This document shows positions 14,701 through 24,605 of a stretch of DNA of 64,000 nucleotides, piece after piece. Both the position numbers and the translations under genes were made by a program. Under the pieces are notes generated by a model. The model saw nothing but the letters and a program-made list of their open reading frames with translations, was not told the DNA's origin and made no database searches. The stretch is taken from contig CM043955.1 of assembly GCA_014529385.2 (NCBI GenBank), positions 150,305,640 through 150,369,639 on the forward strand, given 5' to 3'. Within the stretch, counting starts at the first letter, position 1. The number at the start of each line of letters is the position of its first letter. The DNA comes from Adiantum capillus-veneris. Taxonomy: Eukaryota > Streptophyta > Polypodiopsida > Polypodiales > Pteridaceae.

Positions 14701-15100
14701 GGTATGGTGTTACCCATTTCCTTAGCATCTATGTACATATCTTTTTCCCTGAACCTAAAGTAGATTCTCCTTTCAGGGAATTTAACATTGGCAGCCATGC
14801 GATCAAACCATGGTGCCCCTAGGATTACATTCTCGTGCTTGAGAGAAGAGATAAAGAAGTCTTCTTTGTCCACATAGCTTTCGACATGGAGCCTCAATTT
14901 TCCGATTAAGGGAGTGACTGAAGCTTCTTGCAACTTGAAAGCACCATCTGTGGGTAGGACATCTCCCATCTCATAGGCTTGGATGCCTAGCTTGGTGGCC
15001 AACTCTGTGGATATGAAATTGTGAGTAGAACCAGGGTCAAAGATAATAAAAGCATCATGTTCTCTTACCTTTCCCCAAGCATGGCATAATGGAGATCCTT
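11729..15100 (-). pseudogene. Ty3 pol: protease, RT, RNase H, integrase, chromodomain-like
   Basis: In order along the minus strand: protease near 15000-15050 (FDPGSTHNFIS), RT at 13899-14402 with YFSRIDLESGYHQ, MPFGLTNALATF and catalytic FFDDIIIYS, and a connection/RNase H part at 13137-13825 (YYRRFIEKFS, DALSRRPR). Integrase is at 12094-12939 (HHCC-type CVVCQKAK, then SMDFIFGLP, SDRDPRMTSNFW, DGQSEIAHLT; the last lacks the usual QTE/RVN-type wording but keeps a Glu). The tail is ESILQHEDKVLRGGKTIRHY...VEDAIWM at about 11790-11920. At least three frame breaks occur. All catalytic motifs remain legible, so decay looks moderate. Confidence 0.85.
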
Positions 15101-16685
15101 TGTGGTGAGCTTCCTCTTCTTGGATTTCGACCAAGGTAGCTCTAAGAGGCTCATGGCATGTGTTCTTTTGGGGACAAGCGCGGTACACATGCCCTTGCTC
15201 GCCGCACTTGAAACAACAGTTATCCTTGTGATAATGCTCAAGCTCTTCAGGAGAGAGTTGATTTTTGCCTTTGTAAACTCCCTTCTCCTTAGCTTTGTTG
15301 TTATTGGAATTGCCTCAGGAGACTTTTGGACATTGTCCTTCCCCTTAGGCTCATTAGAACCCTTGTTTTCCATGGGCTTAGGATTTCTCTAGCCCCTGTT
15401 TAGAAATTGATTTGTGAAGCCACCATAGTATGGTGTATGACCGCAGATATGGTGCGTGGCCTTTGGGAGCTAACATATTTCCCCATTTCTTCAGGTAAGC
15501 CCGCACAAAATTGTTGTTTTTGCTCTCCAAAATCTATCTTTTTGAAGACAGTGGCTTTGAGATGTAAGTCCCAAAACTTGTCTACATATTTGTGATTGGA
15601 TTTGTAGGTAGAGAGCTTCAAGCTTCGGCATTCAGTGAGTACTTTGTCTTTGGCATCGGTAGCCAAAAACTACTTCATAATGGAAGCTCTTAAAGCTTTC
15701 CATGTTCGTGGAGCTTTACCGTTTGCCCGTAGGCTAGACCACCATTGCCTGGCAGACTTTTGAACATGCATAGCTACATGGCGTAGCTTAGAGGACTCCG
15801 TGAAGCCCTCATCTCCAAACACCGCATCGAATTGTTGTATAAAGGCCAAGACTTTGTCCATAGCACCAAAGGTGCCATCGTACGTAAGGAAAGATATGCT
15901 CTTTCCTCCCTCTTTGAGCTGCTTGACTTGGACGATCTGATCCACGCGGCATAGGATTTCCTCTGGCCTCTTCTTTTTGATGGTTCAAAAGTTGCATCAT
16001 CGCTTTCTTCAAAACATGAAGAATTTGAGGAAGAGGGTGACCTCTTTCTCACCTTTTTCTTGCCTTGTTCCTCCTTGTCTGCACCATCACTTTCTTCATA
16101 ATAAGAGGAAGAGGATGAAGAAGATTAAGAGGAAGAGGATGAAGAAGATGGAGAAGAGGGTGACCTCTTTCTTGACCTTTTCTTCTCTTGTTTTCTATAA
16201 TCCCTCTTTGAATTATGGTGTGGAGAAGTGTGCGATGGTCTTCTCCGTTTAGGAGTTGATGGAGAGTGTTTTGCCCGCCGTCTTCGTGGAGCCACCTCCG
16301 TCGAAGTGGCAGGAGACTCACTTCTTTCTCATTCCTTGTGTGGGGGCTCTTGAGTTCTCCTTTGGGAAGGAGATGCGTCATCAAGAAGCAAATTTTTGAG
16401 CCCTTCATATGGATCCTCTTCTTCTTCCTGAATCGAAGAGAGGCCTCTTTTGGGAGTTTCGCAAGGAGGCTTTCTAGGTACTCTCTCGTCATGGTGGGGA
16501 GTTTTGAGAATCCCATGAGCACGAAGCTGCCATTGCACTTCACTTTGGAGGGATGAATTGCCCATGACTTGTTGAAGCCTAGAAACAAGGTACTTAACAA
16601 GCATAGGGGCATAATTAGTAGCCTGCTCATTAGCAAAATCAAAGCTATCAACATTAATTTCACTCTCTTTACTATTGTGAGCCAT
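15100..16685 (-). pseudogene. Ty3 gag with CCHC knuckle
   Basis: The ATG at 16685 begins MAHNSKESEINVDSFDF. The Retrotrans_gag core lies at about 15670-15945 (RQWWSSLRANGKAPRTW) and continues across a stop to 15400 (CAGLPEEMGKYV). A standard knuckle CFKCGEQGHVYRAC lies at about 15180-15215 (CX2CX4HX4C). An Arg/Ser- and acidic-rich low-complexity stretch at 15970-16300 contains frameshifts. Gag would assemble particles and bind element RNA; here it is split over at least three frames. Confidence 0.82.
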
Positions 16686-17061
16686 TGTAACAACTTTTAG
16701 GTGTAAAATTTTTTAGGTGTACTTTGGCACTTCAAGCCCTATTTGCTACTCCTCTTTACCCCTTTAGCTCAAATACCATTAATTGCAAGGAATAGAAGAG
16801 AGGGTATTTCAACACCAAAATAGCACCGGCTCATGTCAAGCTTCTAATAGCTCAATAGTGGTTAAGCCATAGGCAAGACCCGTAGGACTCCACTATCAAG
16901 ACCATAGCTCTCGATGATGATGCCCCGTTATCTGCACAAAGGCAGGCGTACTGCAAGGCTGAAAAATCCCTATTCTACTTACTCAATTGCAATTAATAAT
17001 ATCAACCATTTATAGCTGGCCTAATGACCTCCCTTCTTGAGCAAGAAAAGAGAAACTTTGT

Positions 17062-17073
17062 GCTCTGATACCA
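17062..17073 (-). promoter_or_regulatory. Primer-binding site (initiator tRNA-Met type)
   Basis: The minus strand reads TGGTATCAGAGC, the standard plant initiator-Met primer-binding site, one base from the LTR edge at 17075. Confidence 0.92.
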
Positions 17074-17074
17074 A

Positions 17075-18207
17075 TGTAACATTTAATGGCCTAGTAACTT
17101 GTGTGTAGTGGAAAATAACATGAACATAGTGAGCATTTCATTAGAATAGATTCCTAATGAGCATAACAAGAGTGCTTGGGCCGGAGAGAGCAACAAAAAC
17201 CATAACACCTTGTTAGATAGGCATGAGCAATACTTCCAAAAGAAAGAGAAATTAAGCTATTGATAATAGTTGAGGACCGGATTTATATGGAGCCGGTCCC
17301 CCCTCCAAAAGGCTTTGTATTATAGGTTTCTCCCATCAAGGGAGACATTTTACAATACAATTCTTTGTGTTCCTTCAGTAACTAGCTAGTGCAATGAAGA
17401 TGGAAGCTTCAAGCACTAGCAAACACTTTAAAACACAACATTGATTCCCTCACGGTTTCAGACCCAAGACCTCACACACCTTCAAAGATGGTGAGAGCTA
17501 GCGGGGTATGAGAGTAGATTGAGAGGAAGAAGGAGTAATCTTACGGGAAAGATGTACATCTCCTCACATAATCACTCATATTAGCATATCATAGCGTAGT
17601 AATTAGCATGGTAGAGGAGATGGGCATGCATTGAAGCTTGGATCTTGGTTGGATTTGCATCACAAAGCCAAGAGTTGTTGGTGTAGGCCTCTCTTCTCAC
17701 AAGCTTGGAGTAGGTGATAAGCTTTCCATTAAAGCTTGAGAAGGAGAGATAGAGCCTTCTTGCTTCACACATGAGCTAGTGTGAGTGTGTGTGGAATAAT
17801 GCCTTTGGAAAATCAGCCCCCCCTCTCTCTTGGTCGACCCCCCTTGCTAAATCCTCTTGTTGGCACCTCATTGGACCTCTCCAGGCTTAGCCAATAGGAT
17901 TTAAGTAGCATAAGTGATAGACTTCTAACATGTGTCCCCCTTTCCCCTTTTGTGAGAGCTTTAGGTAATTAATTAATGTAACTAAACTCTCATTGGACCC
18001 CTTTGTCTCTTGGCCAATAGGAATCAGGCAAGCCATTGGGCTGCTGAATGCTCATTGGACCCCTTGGGAGACTGTCCAATAGTCTTCTAAAGAGCTTAAT
18101 TCTTAGTGGTTCTTCTATTAAGTGTTTTTAAATGAATTAAATTAGATTTACTATAGCCTAATTCTCATTGGTCCACCTGCATGGCCATCCAATAGGATTT
18201 AAGTGCA
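17075..18207 (-). repeat. 5' LTR of Ty3 copy 2
   Basis: About 1.13 kb, from TGTAACATTTAATGGCC to TTTAAGTGCA in plus orientation. It is collinear with 6856-8046. It lacks the long GA tract, having a short GTGTGAGTGTGTGTGG there, which shows that the tract expanded in the other copy only. Confidence 0.85.
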
Positions 18208-18359
18208 CCTTGTGGGCATCTGGGCTAGGGAGCTGACATGTGTCCCTCATTCCCTTTGTGTAAAGGAAGCTTGTGAGTGTGTGTGTGTGTGTGTGTTTAT
18301 CTCTCATCCCCTACTTACAAGGCTTGCTCCCTCCTATGTAGGAATCATAAAGACTTTTT

Positions 18360-19970
18360 TGGCAGACACATCCACACTCCCGGCACCGCGAGAAACACAA
18401 AAGTAGCAAAAAGAAAAGGGGGGCAAGGGAGAATTGACACCAACATGGGGTGAGTGGACTCTATTCCATCAGAAAAGGGCCTTTACATGGGCAGGAGCCC
18501 CAGGATATGGCCGGCTCGGCGAACAACATACCATTCAAAATTTTGCTTCACCAAAAAAAACGAAAGGGACGAACCCTCGTTGGCTCCTCGCTACACCATA
18601 GGCTTCCTCACGCTTACGACCTTGCGCGCACACCCATCTCCCGAAAAACCTTCTTCCCAAAGAAAAAAACCTCTCTTTTGATCTCTCCAAAACAAAGCCC
18701 ACGCAGGTTGGCCAAATGAGAGAGCTTCTCCTTAAAAAAAAGTAAAAAATGCTTTTTTTTTATAAACCCTCCACCTTTTTCAAACTTTCCTTTTTTTTTT
18801 CAACTTTTTAAATATAACCAAGCACAAGCGACATCAACATCATCACTTGTGCTTCTGATGTCGCTTGTGCTTCTTTGAGCTTTCATTAACCTTTTTGGCG
18901 TTCATAGGCCATAGGAGAGTGGGTGGAGAATTGGTGCACTTTTTGGACCGTTGATTAAGAATGACGGATTGGCGACACATGTCAGGTGAGCTTGTTTTAT
19001 AATGTATATGGGTTTTTCCATCATTTCAACTTGGCCCCTTCTTTTAATGCTCAATTAACTTCCTTGTTTTATAAAGGTTATATTTTCTTTTCATAATGTA
19101 AATGTGTTTTTCCATCATTGTAATTTGGTCCCTTTATTTAATGTTCACTTGACTTTTGTCTTTTTTAAGTCTTTGTTTAGTCTATAAGTTTTATAAAGGT
19201 TATATTTTTCTTTTATAATATGAGTGTTTCTTTTCATCATTGTAATTTGGTCCCTTTATTTAATGTTCATTTGACTTTAAAAAAATTCTTTGTTTAGTTT
19301 ATAAATGGGTCTCTTTATTTAAAGATATAATGACTTTCTTGTCAATTTTTTGATTTAAAACATACTTTTATCCTTGTAATTTTTTTTTCATTTACAGACA
19401 ATTTCGAACTAAAAAAGGTATAACTTGTCCTTAAATGAACGAATTTTTTCATCGCTAAGATTTTTTTTTTCAACTTTTGGTTTTGATATGCAAATGCCAC
19501 CTTATTACTTTAGTGCATGTATTATTATTAGGGATTACCTTTAGAATTTTTTCACAAAAACTAAGATTTTTTTTCTCAACTTTTTGTTTTGATATGTAAA
19601 TGTCACCTTGTTACTTTAGGGATTAGGTTTAGACATTTTCAATATTCATTTCTTCTTAAAGATGTTATAGATTTCTTTCATTTAATAGCATGCATCATTT
19701 TATTGTATAATTTGTTTTATTGATATATTTATACAAGAATTAGATCAATTCCTAAACTCTCACAATATTTTATATGCTTTATGTTTTCATGAGATCAAGT
19801 AATGTAATACTCAAACATAAGGGCATAACGAAAAGCGAATTTTTTGGGTGCAATTCCTTACCATTGAATTGAATTGTTGGATGTTCTCCATGTGGCATTT
19901 GAACGTTTTTGGATTTTAATGTGTGTATATGAGAGTGCCTCCCCACTCTCTCACTTCATCGGAGTCGAGG

Positions 19971-20018
<48 letters not shown>

Positions 20019-20497
20019 GTAGGCCACCGTAAATCTTTACCTTCTTGTTTCTTTTCCTTTCCCTTTAGCTTTGAAGTTCATCCCTCTTTTTCCCCAAGTT
20101 CAATCAACCTTTCTTTTTCCTTTACAACTAATAACCAAGGGGTTTTTAAACCCTCGTTCCCTATGTTGCCGGTGCTATGTGCACTAATCCTCGAGCTACA
20201 AAAAGCTACCGAAGGTTGCCAACCCGAAGTTTGAACTTGCCAACACACACCACACTTGAACTTTGTCGAGGCCACAAACCGAGGCCACAAAAATTAAGAA
20301 AATCATTTGGTGCTGCCCTGCCGACAACTGTCGTCAAACTCCCACCTAGCACAATTCGATCATTACAACTCCGATTGTCGAGCCGTTAATTCTTATCAAC
20401 TTCACATAACATGGGCCATCCTCTAGAACTTGGTCAAAGCTCAAAAACCATTAGATGGAATGTCTTTTGATGCTGTCAAGTAGGCACACACTCGACC
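18360..20497 (-). repeat. Left (3') terminal repeat of gag-only element
   Basis: It aligns with 35703-36629 in two blocks: about 18360-18870 and about 20050-20497. The middle 1.18 kb (18871-20050) is absent from the other copy. The shared blocks include GAATTGACACCAACA, the GCTTGTGCTTC repeats and the CCAAGGGGTTTTTAAACCCT stretch. ORFs called here are not coding. Confidence 0.75.
18871..20050. repeat. Extra 1.18 kb segment with internal repeats
   Basis: Present only in the left terminal repeat. It contains three imperfect copies of a roughly 95-123 bp unit centred on CCATCATTGTAATTTGGTCC (near 19015, 19108 and 19232) and a second pair around TTTTGATATG.AAATG (near 19480 and 19580), ending near a 40 bp CT microsatellite (19974-20014). 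I see no terminal inverted repeats, so it could be an insertion here or a deletion in the other copy. Confidence 0.6.
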
Positions 20498-21429
20498 CTC
20501 GAAAAATCTTCCACAAAGACATACCTGAACCATCACTCGCGTCAAACACACCATGCATACTTACCCTCCAATCATGTAAAGCAAGATCCTCCTCAAGCAA
20601 ATCTTGCACCTGCTCAACAACCAACTACACAGCTGCTTTTATCAACATATCCTTCAACCACCATCCACAAATCCCTTTAGAAGCTTGGACACCGCCTCGG
20701 AATCCGCATCACTTGTCATAGAGTGCACTTGCCATGCTAGGATCTCCTCCATCTTTGGCTCTGTGCTTGCCTTCTCACCTACAAATCCCTCAATTTTAGC
20801 ATCATCAAGCCCCTCGTCTTCAATTGGCCCTTCAAGGTCAACAAGCACCACCTATTTATCAGCTGCAATCACCTGCTCTTTTCCACCACCACTTTCATCA
20901 ATAGGGCCATTAACATGGCATCACACATCATCTTTACTTGCATGGCTTCACCTGTAGGCTCGGGTTCCTTCACTTGGTCTCCACCGAACATAACGGTTTG
21001 CATTTCTCCTTGCTCTTCACACATACTCACTGCATCTCTACTCACATGCAAGAGATCAAACTCATCATTCCTCGATTGAGACGACTCAATCTCCCAACTT
21101 GTGTCAGCGTCCAAGGAGATGCTATCACTTGGCTAAATCTCTTCCTACATCTCTTGCTCAAGAACCTCCTCTAGCTTCACTGCTTTGACCTCGTCTACAA
21201 ACCATACTCTTTGGGCTTCACCACACTTAGATGGAGCTTCAACAGCCACCCCTTGACTTGACAGCAAATCCTTTGCCTGATCTGGAACCATTTATACATC
21301 CTCCACACTTGGAGCCATTCTAGTCGGCATCCTTGGCATAAGAACCACCTTGTCTCTATGCAACCATAGAACCCTAGGTTCTTCTTGTATAGGCACATCC
21401 CTTAGCACTAGCTTCGTGCTTCTTCAGAA
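20498..21429 (-). other. Internal region of gag-only element, no homology recognised
   Basis: About 0.9 kb between the gag core and the terminal repeat. Minus-strand fragments are acidic (for example EDEGLDDAKIEGFVGE around 20800) but broken by stops. It may be a decayed C-terminal gag extension. Confidence 0.45.
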
Positions 21430-21839
21430 TCTTTTTGGTTCGCCCTTTTGCTAGAGCTACTGTCTCTTCATACGACATCAGGCCATCTATTTCAACCTTG
21501 TCACACACTTCTACATGCAGGCAATCCATGAATTTGATCAACTTTAAAAAATTGTCATTTTTTGTAGCAGTTACCTTGATTAGCTTTCCTCAAACGGTTT
21601 CGAACTCCCACAGGAACGTTTAAAAATCCACTTCCAAGCTCTGCTTCAATTTGTCTAGATTTCTCTTCACCTCACTCAGTTGCACATCTGCCACAAATCT
21701 GCTCCGAAAAGCCTCCTCTAGGGCTTCAAACTTTGCCTTTTCTTCATCACGCAGGCCATCAAACCATAGCCTTGCTTTACAGCAAACTCGGAGTGGGAAC
21801 GCCTGTACCGCACCTTCTTCTCTTAACAAACCGCTTTCC
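21430..21839 (-). pseudogene. gag core (C-terminal part) of gag-only element
   Basis: A Retrotrans_gag-type core reads LWFDGLRDEEKAKFEALEEAF at 21700-21770 and continues to VEVCDKVEIDGLMSYEETV near 21460, with a stop near 21617. The frame entering at 21839 continues from the N-terminal part at 35206-35330. The family packages RNA. A pol gene is not found in this element. Confidence 0.75.
21835..21839. repeat. Target-site duplication (left) of copia element
   Basis: TTTCC, identical to 35206-35210 immediately outside the other end of the copia element. Confidence 0.88.
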
Positions 21840-21877
21840 TGTTGGAATTAGGGTTGCAGAGAAACACACAGAGCTTG
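21840..21877 (-). repeat. 38 bp remnant of copia 3' LTR
   Basis: This matches 34978-35015 with about two differences (both run TTAGGGTTGCAGAGAAACAC). It is followed at once by RT-coding sequence. Confidence 0.9.
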
Positions 21878-23472
21878 CGTTTCAATCTCACCATCCGGCT
21901 TGCGTTTCAACTTGTAAACCCACTTCGTACCAACGGCCTTTTTGCCAGGAGGCAAATCACATAAAGTCCATGTGTCATTTTCTATAAGTGCATGATATTC
22001 TGATTGCATGGCAGCCATCCAATTTTCTAAATTTTGTGCTTCATCAAAAGTCAGAGGCTCCTCAACATCATGTAAGCTAGACACAGCCAAAGCATAACAA
22101 TTTGATGCATAACATGCATGGCGAGAGCCTGAACGAGTACGACTAGACAAAGGTGCATCCAATTTACTGTCACGCAAAGTGTGCACCAGCCATTTTGGCA
22201 TACCTCTAGCCTGCTCATTTTCAGCCCTTTCCTCATCAAGTACATCATGTACATCTGCATCAGTAATAGGCTGATCTAGAATATTTTCAGAAACCCCCAT
22301 AGGCTGTACATTTGCCTCATTGGAACTTACATTCGTATTTCCACCACTAAAAAGAGGCAACAAAGTGTCATAAATGTCCTGTGAGCTTACATTACTGTCT
22401 CTAGTACATGACAGCAAGGGCTGAACAGAATCTTCCACAAACACTACATCCCGTGAAACCAGAATACGTTTTGTTTGCGGATGATACAACCTGTAACCTT
22501 TGCTTTCAGCACTATAACCAACAAAAATACATTTGACAGCCTTATCATCCAATTTTCTGCGCTGCACTTGTGGCACCAAAGCATATGCCAAACAGCCAAA
22601 AATTGTTTGAAGCACATAAAATTTTTGGACTTCGCTTTAAGTGAAAATACCCATGCATGCCTGGAGTAATCATCAATGAAAGTCACGAAGTACAAGTAAT
22701 TGCCCAAGGATGGAGTTTGCATGGGCCCACAAACATCACTATGCACAAGCTGCAACCTGCATGTGGCCCGAACTGAACCATCCTTTGGAAACTTAGAACG
22801 CTGTATCTTACCCAAAATACAGCCTTCACAAACATGTTTGACAGGTGCTTCAAGAGGTGGCAAAGAAGCAACCATATCAGATTTTTGCAAACGCAACAAA
22901 CTGGCAAAATTCAGATGACCAAAACGTGCATGCCAAAGTTTTGCATTTGAAATAGCCCTTGAATCTGCAACAGCATTTGCAAAATTTTGTCCACACTTGT
23001 CATACAAAGTGAGCTTATACAACCCACGGCACAAAAGCCCATATGCAACAATTTCATCACCAAAACTGAGATCATGAACTGTACATCTGTCATCCACAAA
23101 TTTGACTACAAGTCCAAGTCTAGCAAGTGTGGATATAGACAAGAGATTCTTCTTGATCCCAGGTACATAAAGTGCATCAACAAGTGTGAAGGAACTGCCA
23201 TTAGCAGCAGTGAGCACAATCTTTCCAACTCCCTGAACTGGATAAGAGGTGTTGTTGGCACAAGTGACTGAATTCCCATGAGGGACAGACTCAAGAGAGG
23301 TAAACAATTCACGATGTGAGGTAATGTGCTTTGTAGCACCATTGTCGAAATACCACACATGTGAATCTGCAGCAATAACTGACAAGCATGCATCATGGAT
23401 AGCAGGATTGTAAGTGCACTCTGCGCTAAAACCCCATTCTACATCAACATCAGCAACACAGTCTCCTTTCAC
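21878..23472 (-). pseudogene. copia pol: protease, GAG-pre-integrase, partial integrase, start of RT
   Basis: The protease motif reads WYFDNGATKHIT (23330-23365; DNG where DSG is usual). The GAG-pre-integrase zinc ligands are in LWHARFGHLNF and CEGCILGK. The integrase starts with LVHSDVCGPM and FIDDYSR. Near 22620 the frame breaks and the middle of integrase, including the catalytic Glu region kept at 2045-2085, is deleted. Coding resumes at FGCLAYALVPQ. The RVT_2 opening is GTKWVYKLKRKPDGEIE at about 21885-21935, after which the gene ends in the LTR remnant. RT catalytic residues are absent. Confidence 0.88.
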
Positions 23473-24090
23473 AGAAGACTCAACAATGGCTGCATTTGTA
23501 GTGGAACCACCCTCTTTCTTCTTACCTCTTTGGCCTTCAACTTAGGACACGACTTGATGAAGTGATCATTGGCTTTACAATAATGGCAGCGCATCTTCTT
23601 TTTGCCCTTATCACCAGAATTGCAAGACGAAGTACTGCCAGCAGAAGCATTAGGAACAGAATTTTTGCCACTCGCAGCACAACCATAAGAAGTGGTTGCA
23701 TTACTGTTACCACCTTTTCTTTGAGAAGCAATAAAAGCCTGTTCAACTGCACGCTGCCTAGTCCTATTTTTTCTCGAAAGTGACTCTTGCAACAGCAATG
23801 TGCATAATGCATCAAACTTGACAACTTCAGGATTTCCTTGGGTCATCAGTCTCCAAGTACTAGCAAAAGTCTGGTAGGAATCTGGTAAGGCATCAAGAAC
23901 AGTCTGCACAAGGGAACTGTCTGAAATGACTTCACCTGCAGAAATAAGCTGCTCATTGATATCCTTGACACTAGCAAGGAAAGTTTCCATATCATCTTCC
24001 TCATGCATAATCTTCGACTCCAGCTCTTTACGCAGCAAAGCAATTTTAGCCTCATTGCGGCTTGCATAAAGACCTGCTAAAATATCCCAA
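23469..24090 (-). pseudogene. copia gag, C-terminal half with zinc knuckle
   Basis: This continues the gag begun at 34615 after the CACTA insertion; the frame resumes as WDILAGLYASRNEAKIALLRK. It has the UBN2-type Gag region and a CCHC knuckle CHYCKANDHFIKSC at about 23550-23590. Apart from the CACTA insertion this half is open. It overlaps pol by a few bases in another frame. Confidence 0.88.
24088..24090. repeat. Target-site duplication (left) of CACTA element
   Basis: CAA next to the left TIR, matched by CAA at 34266-34268. Three-base duplications are standard for CACTA/EnSpm. Keeping one copy restores the gag frame of the host copia. Confidence 0.92.
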
Positions 24091-24100
24091 CACTACAACA
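24091..24100 (+). repeat. Left terminal inverted repeat of CACTA element
   Basis: CACTACAACA, the exact reverse complement of 34256-34265. Confidence 0.95.
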
Positions 24101-24107
24101 CTAAATG

Positions 24108-24283
24108 AAGATATCGACGCGTATATATCGACGGCCATGCTTTTCCACGCGTATATCGACGACATTAGCGGGCGTCGCTATACGTGTCGCAGTGTGCGTC
24201 GATATACGCGTGGAAAGGCTTTTAGTTGCCACGTGTATAGCGACGCGTATATCGATGCGTATAGCGACGCAAAACAATTTGGG
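24108..24283. promoter_or_regulatory. Left subterminal repeats of CACTA element
   Basis: At least eight direct and inverted copies of a 10-13 bp motif related to GCGTATA(G/T)CGACG. In EnSpm such arrays bind the TnpA-type accessory protein and bring the ends together; that role is inferred here. The motif also occurs at 34105-34245. Confidence 0.85.
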
Positions 24284-24380
24284 GGAAAAAAGCGAAACCC
24301 GCGTGCAGGGGCCATTTTCGCCTGCTCGCGTCTTGGCCGAAACTTGCTGCGCAGGTATTATGTCCATCTCACCCTCCCCA

Positions 24381-24386
<6 letters not shown>

Positions 24387-24426
<40 letters not shown>

Positions 24427-24457
24427 ACCTCAACATCGTGTGTGTGTGTGTGTGTAG

Positions 24458-24533
<76 letters not shown>

Positions 24534-24552
24534 TAGATAGATAGATAGATAG
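24387..24552. repeat. Compound microsatellite (CT)n-(GT)n-(GA)n-(GATA)n
   Basis: CT at about 24387-24426, GT at 24438-24454, GA at 24461-24528 and GATA at 24527-24552. The GATA/GA part abuts the 3' end of the LINE and may include its tail. Confidence 0.93.
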
Positions 24553-24605
24553 TTCTATTATCGTCCTGGGAGGTCAAATATGACCTATGGGACCAAATGA
24601 ACATG

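Larger units (their letters stand above)
11729..18207 (-). mobile_element. Ty3 chromovirus-like retrotransposon, copy 2
   Basis: The better-preserved member of the family: LTR at 17075-18207, PBS, gag from 16685, CCHC knuckle, protease, RT, RNase H, integrase, and a chromodomain-like C-terminus ending at the stop at 11729-11731. No matching 3' LTR is found below 11729, so the 3' end is truncated or replaced. Frameshifts separate several domains. The C-terminal chromodomain-like segment suggests the chromovirus branch of Ty3/Gypsy, whose members can target particular chromatin. Confidence 0.87.

Noticed and set aside
18203-18719. ORFs of 67-89 codons at the start of the terminal repeat
   Set aside because: The same repeat at 35703-36629 does not keep these frames open.
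20654-21400. Several ORFs on both strands between the gag core and terminal repeat
   Set aside because: Short, overlapping and without motifs; better explained as decayed gag extension.
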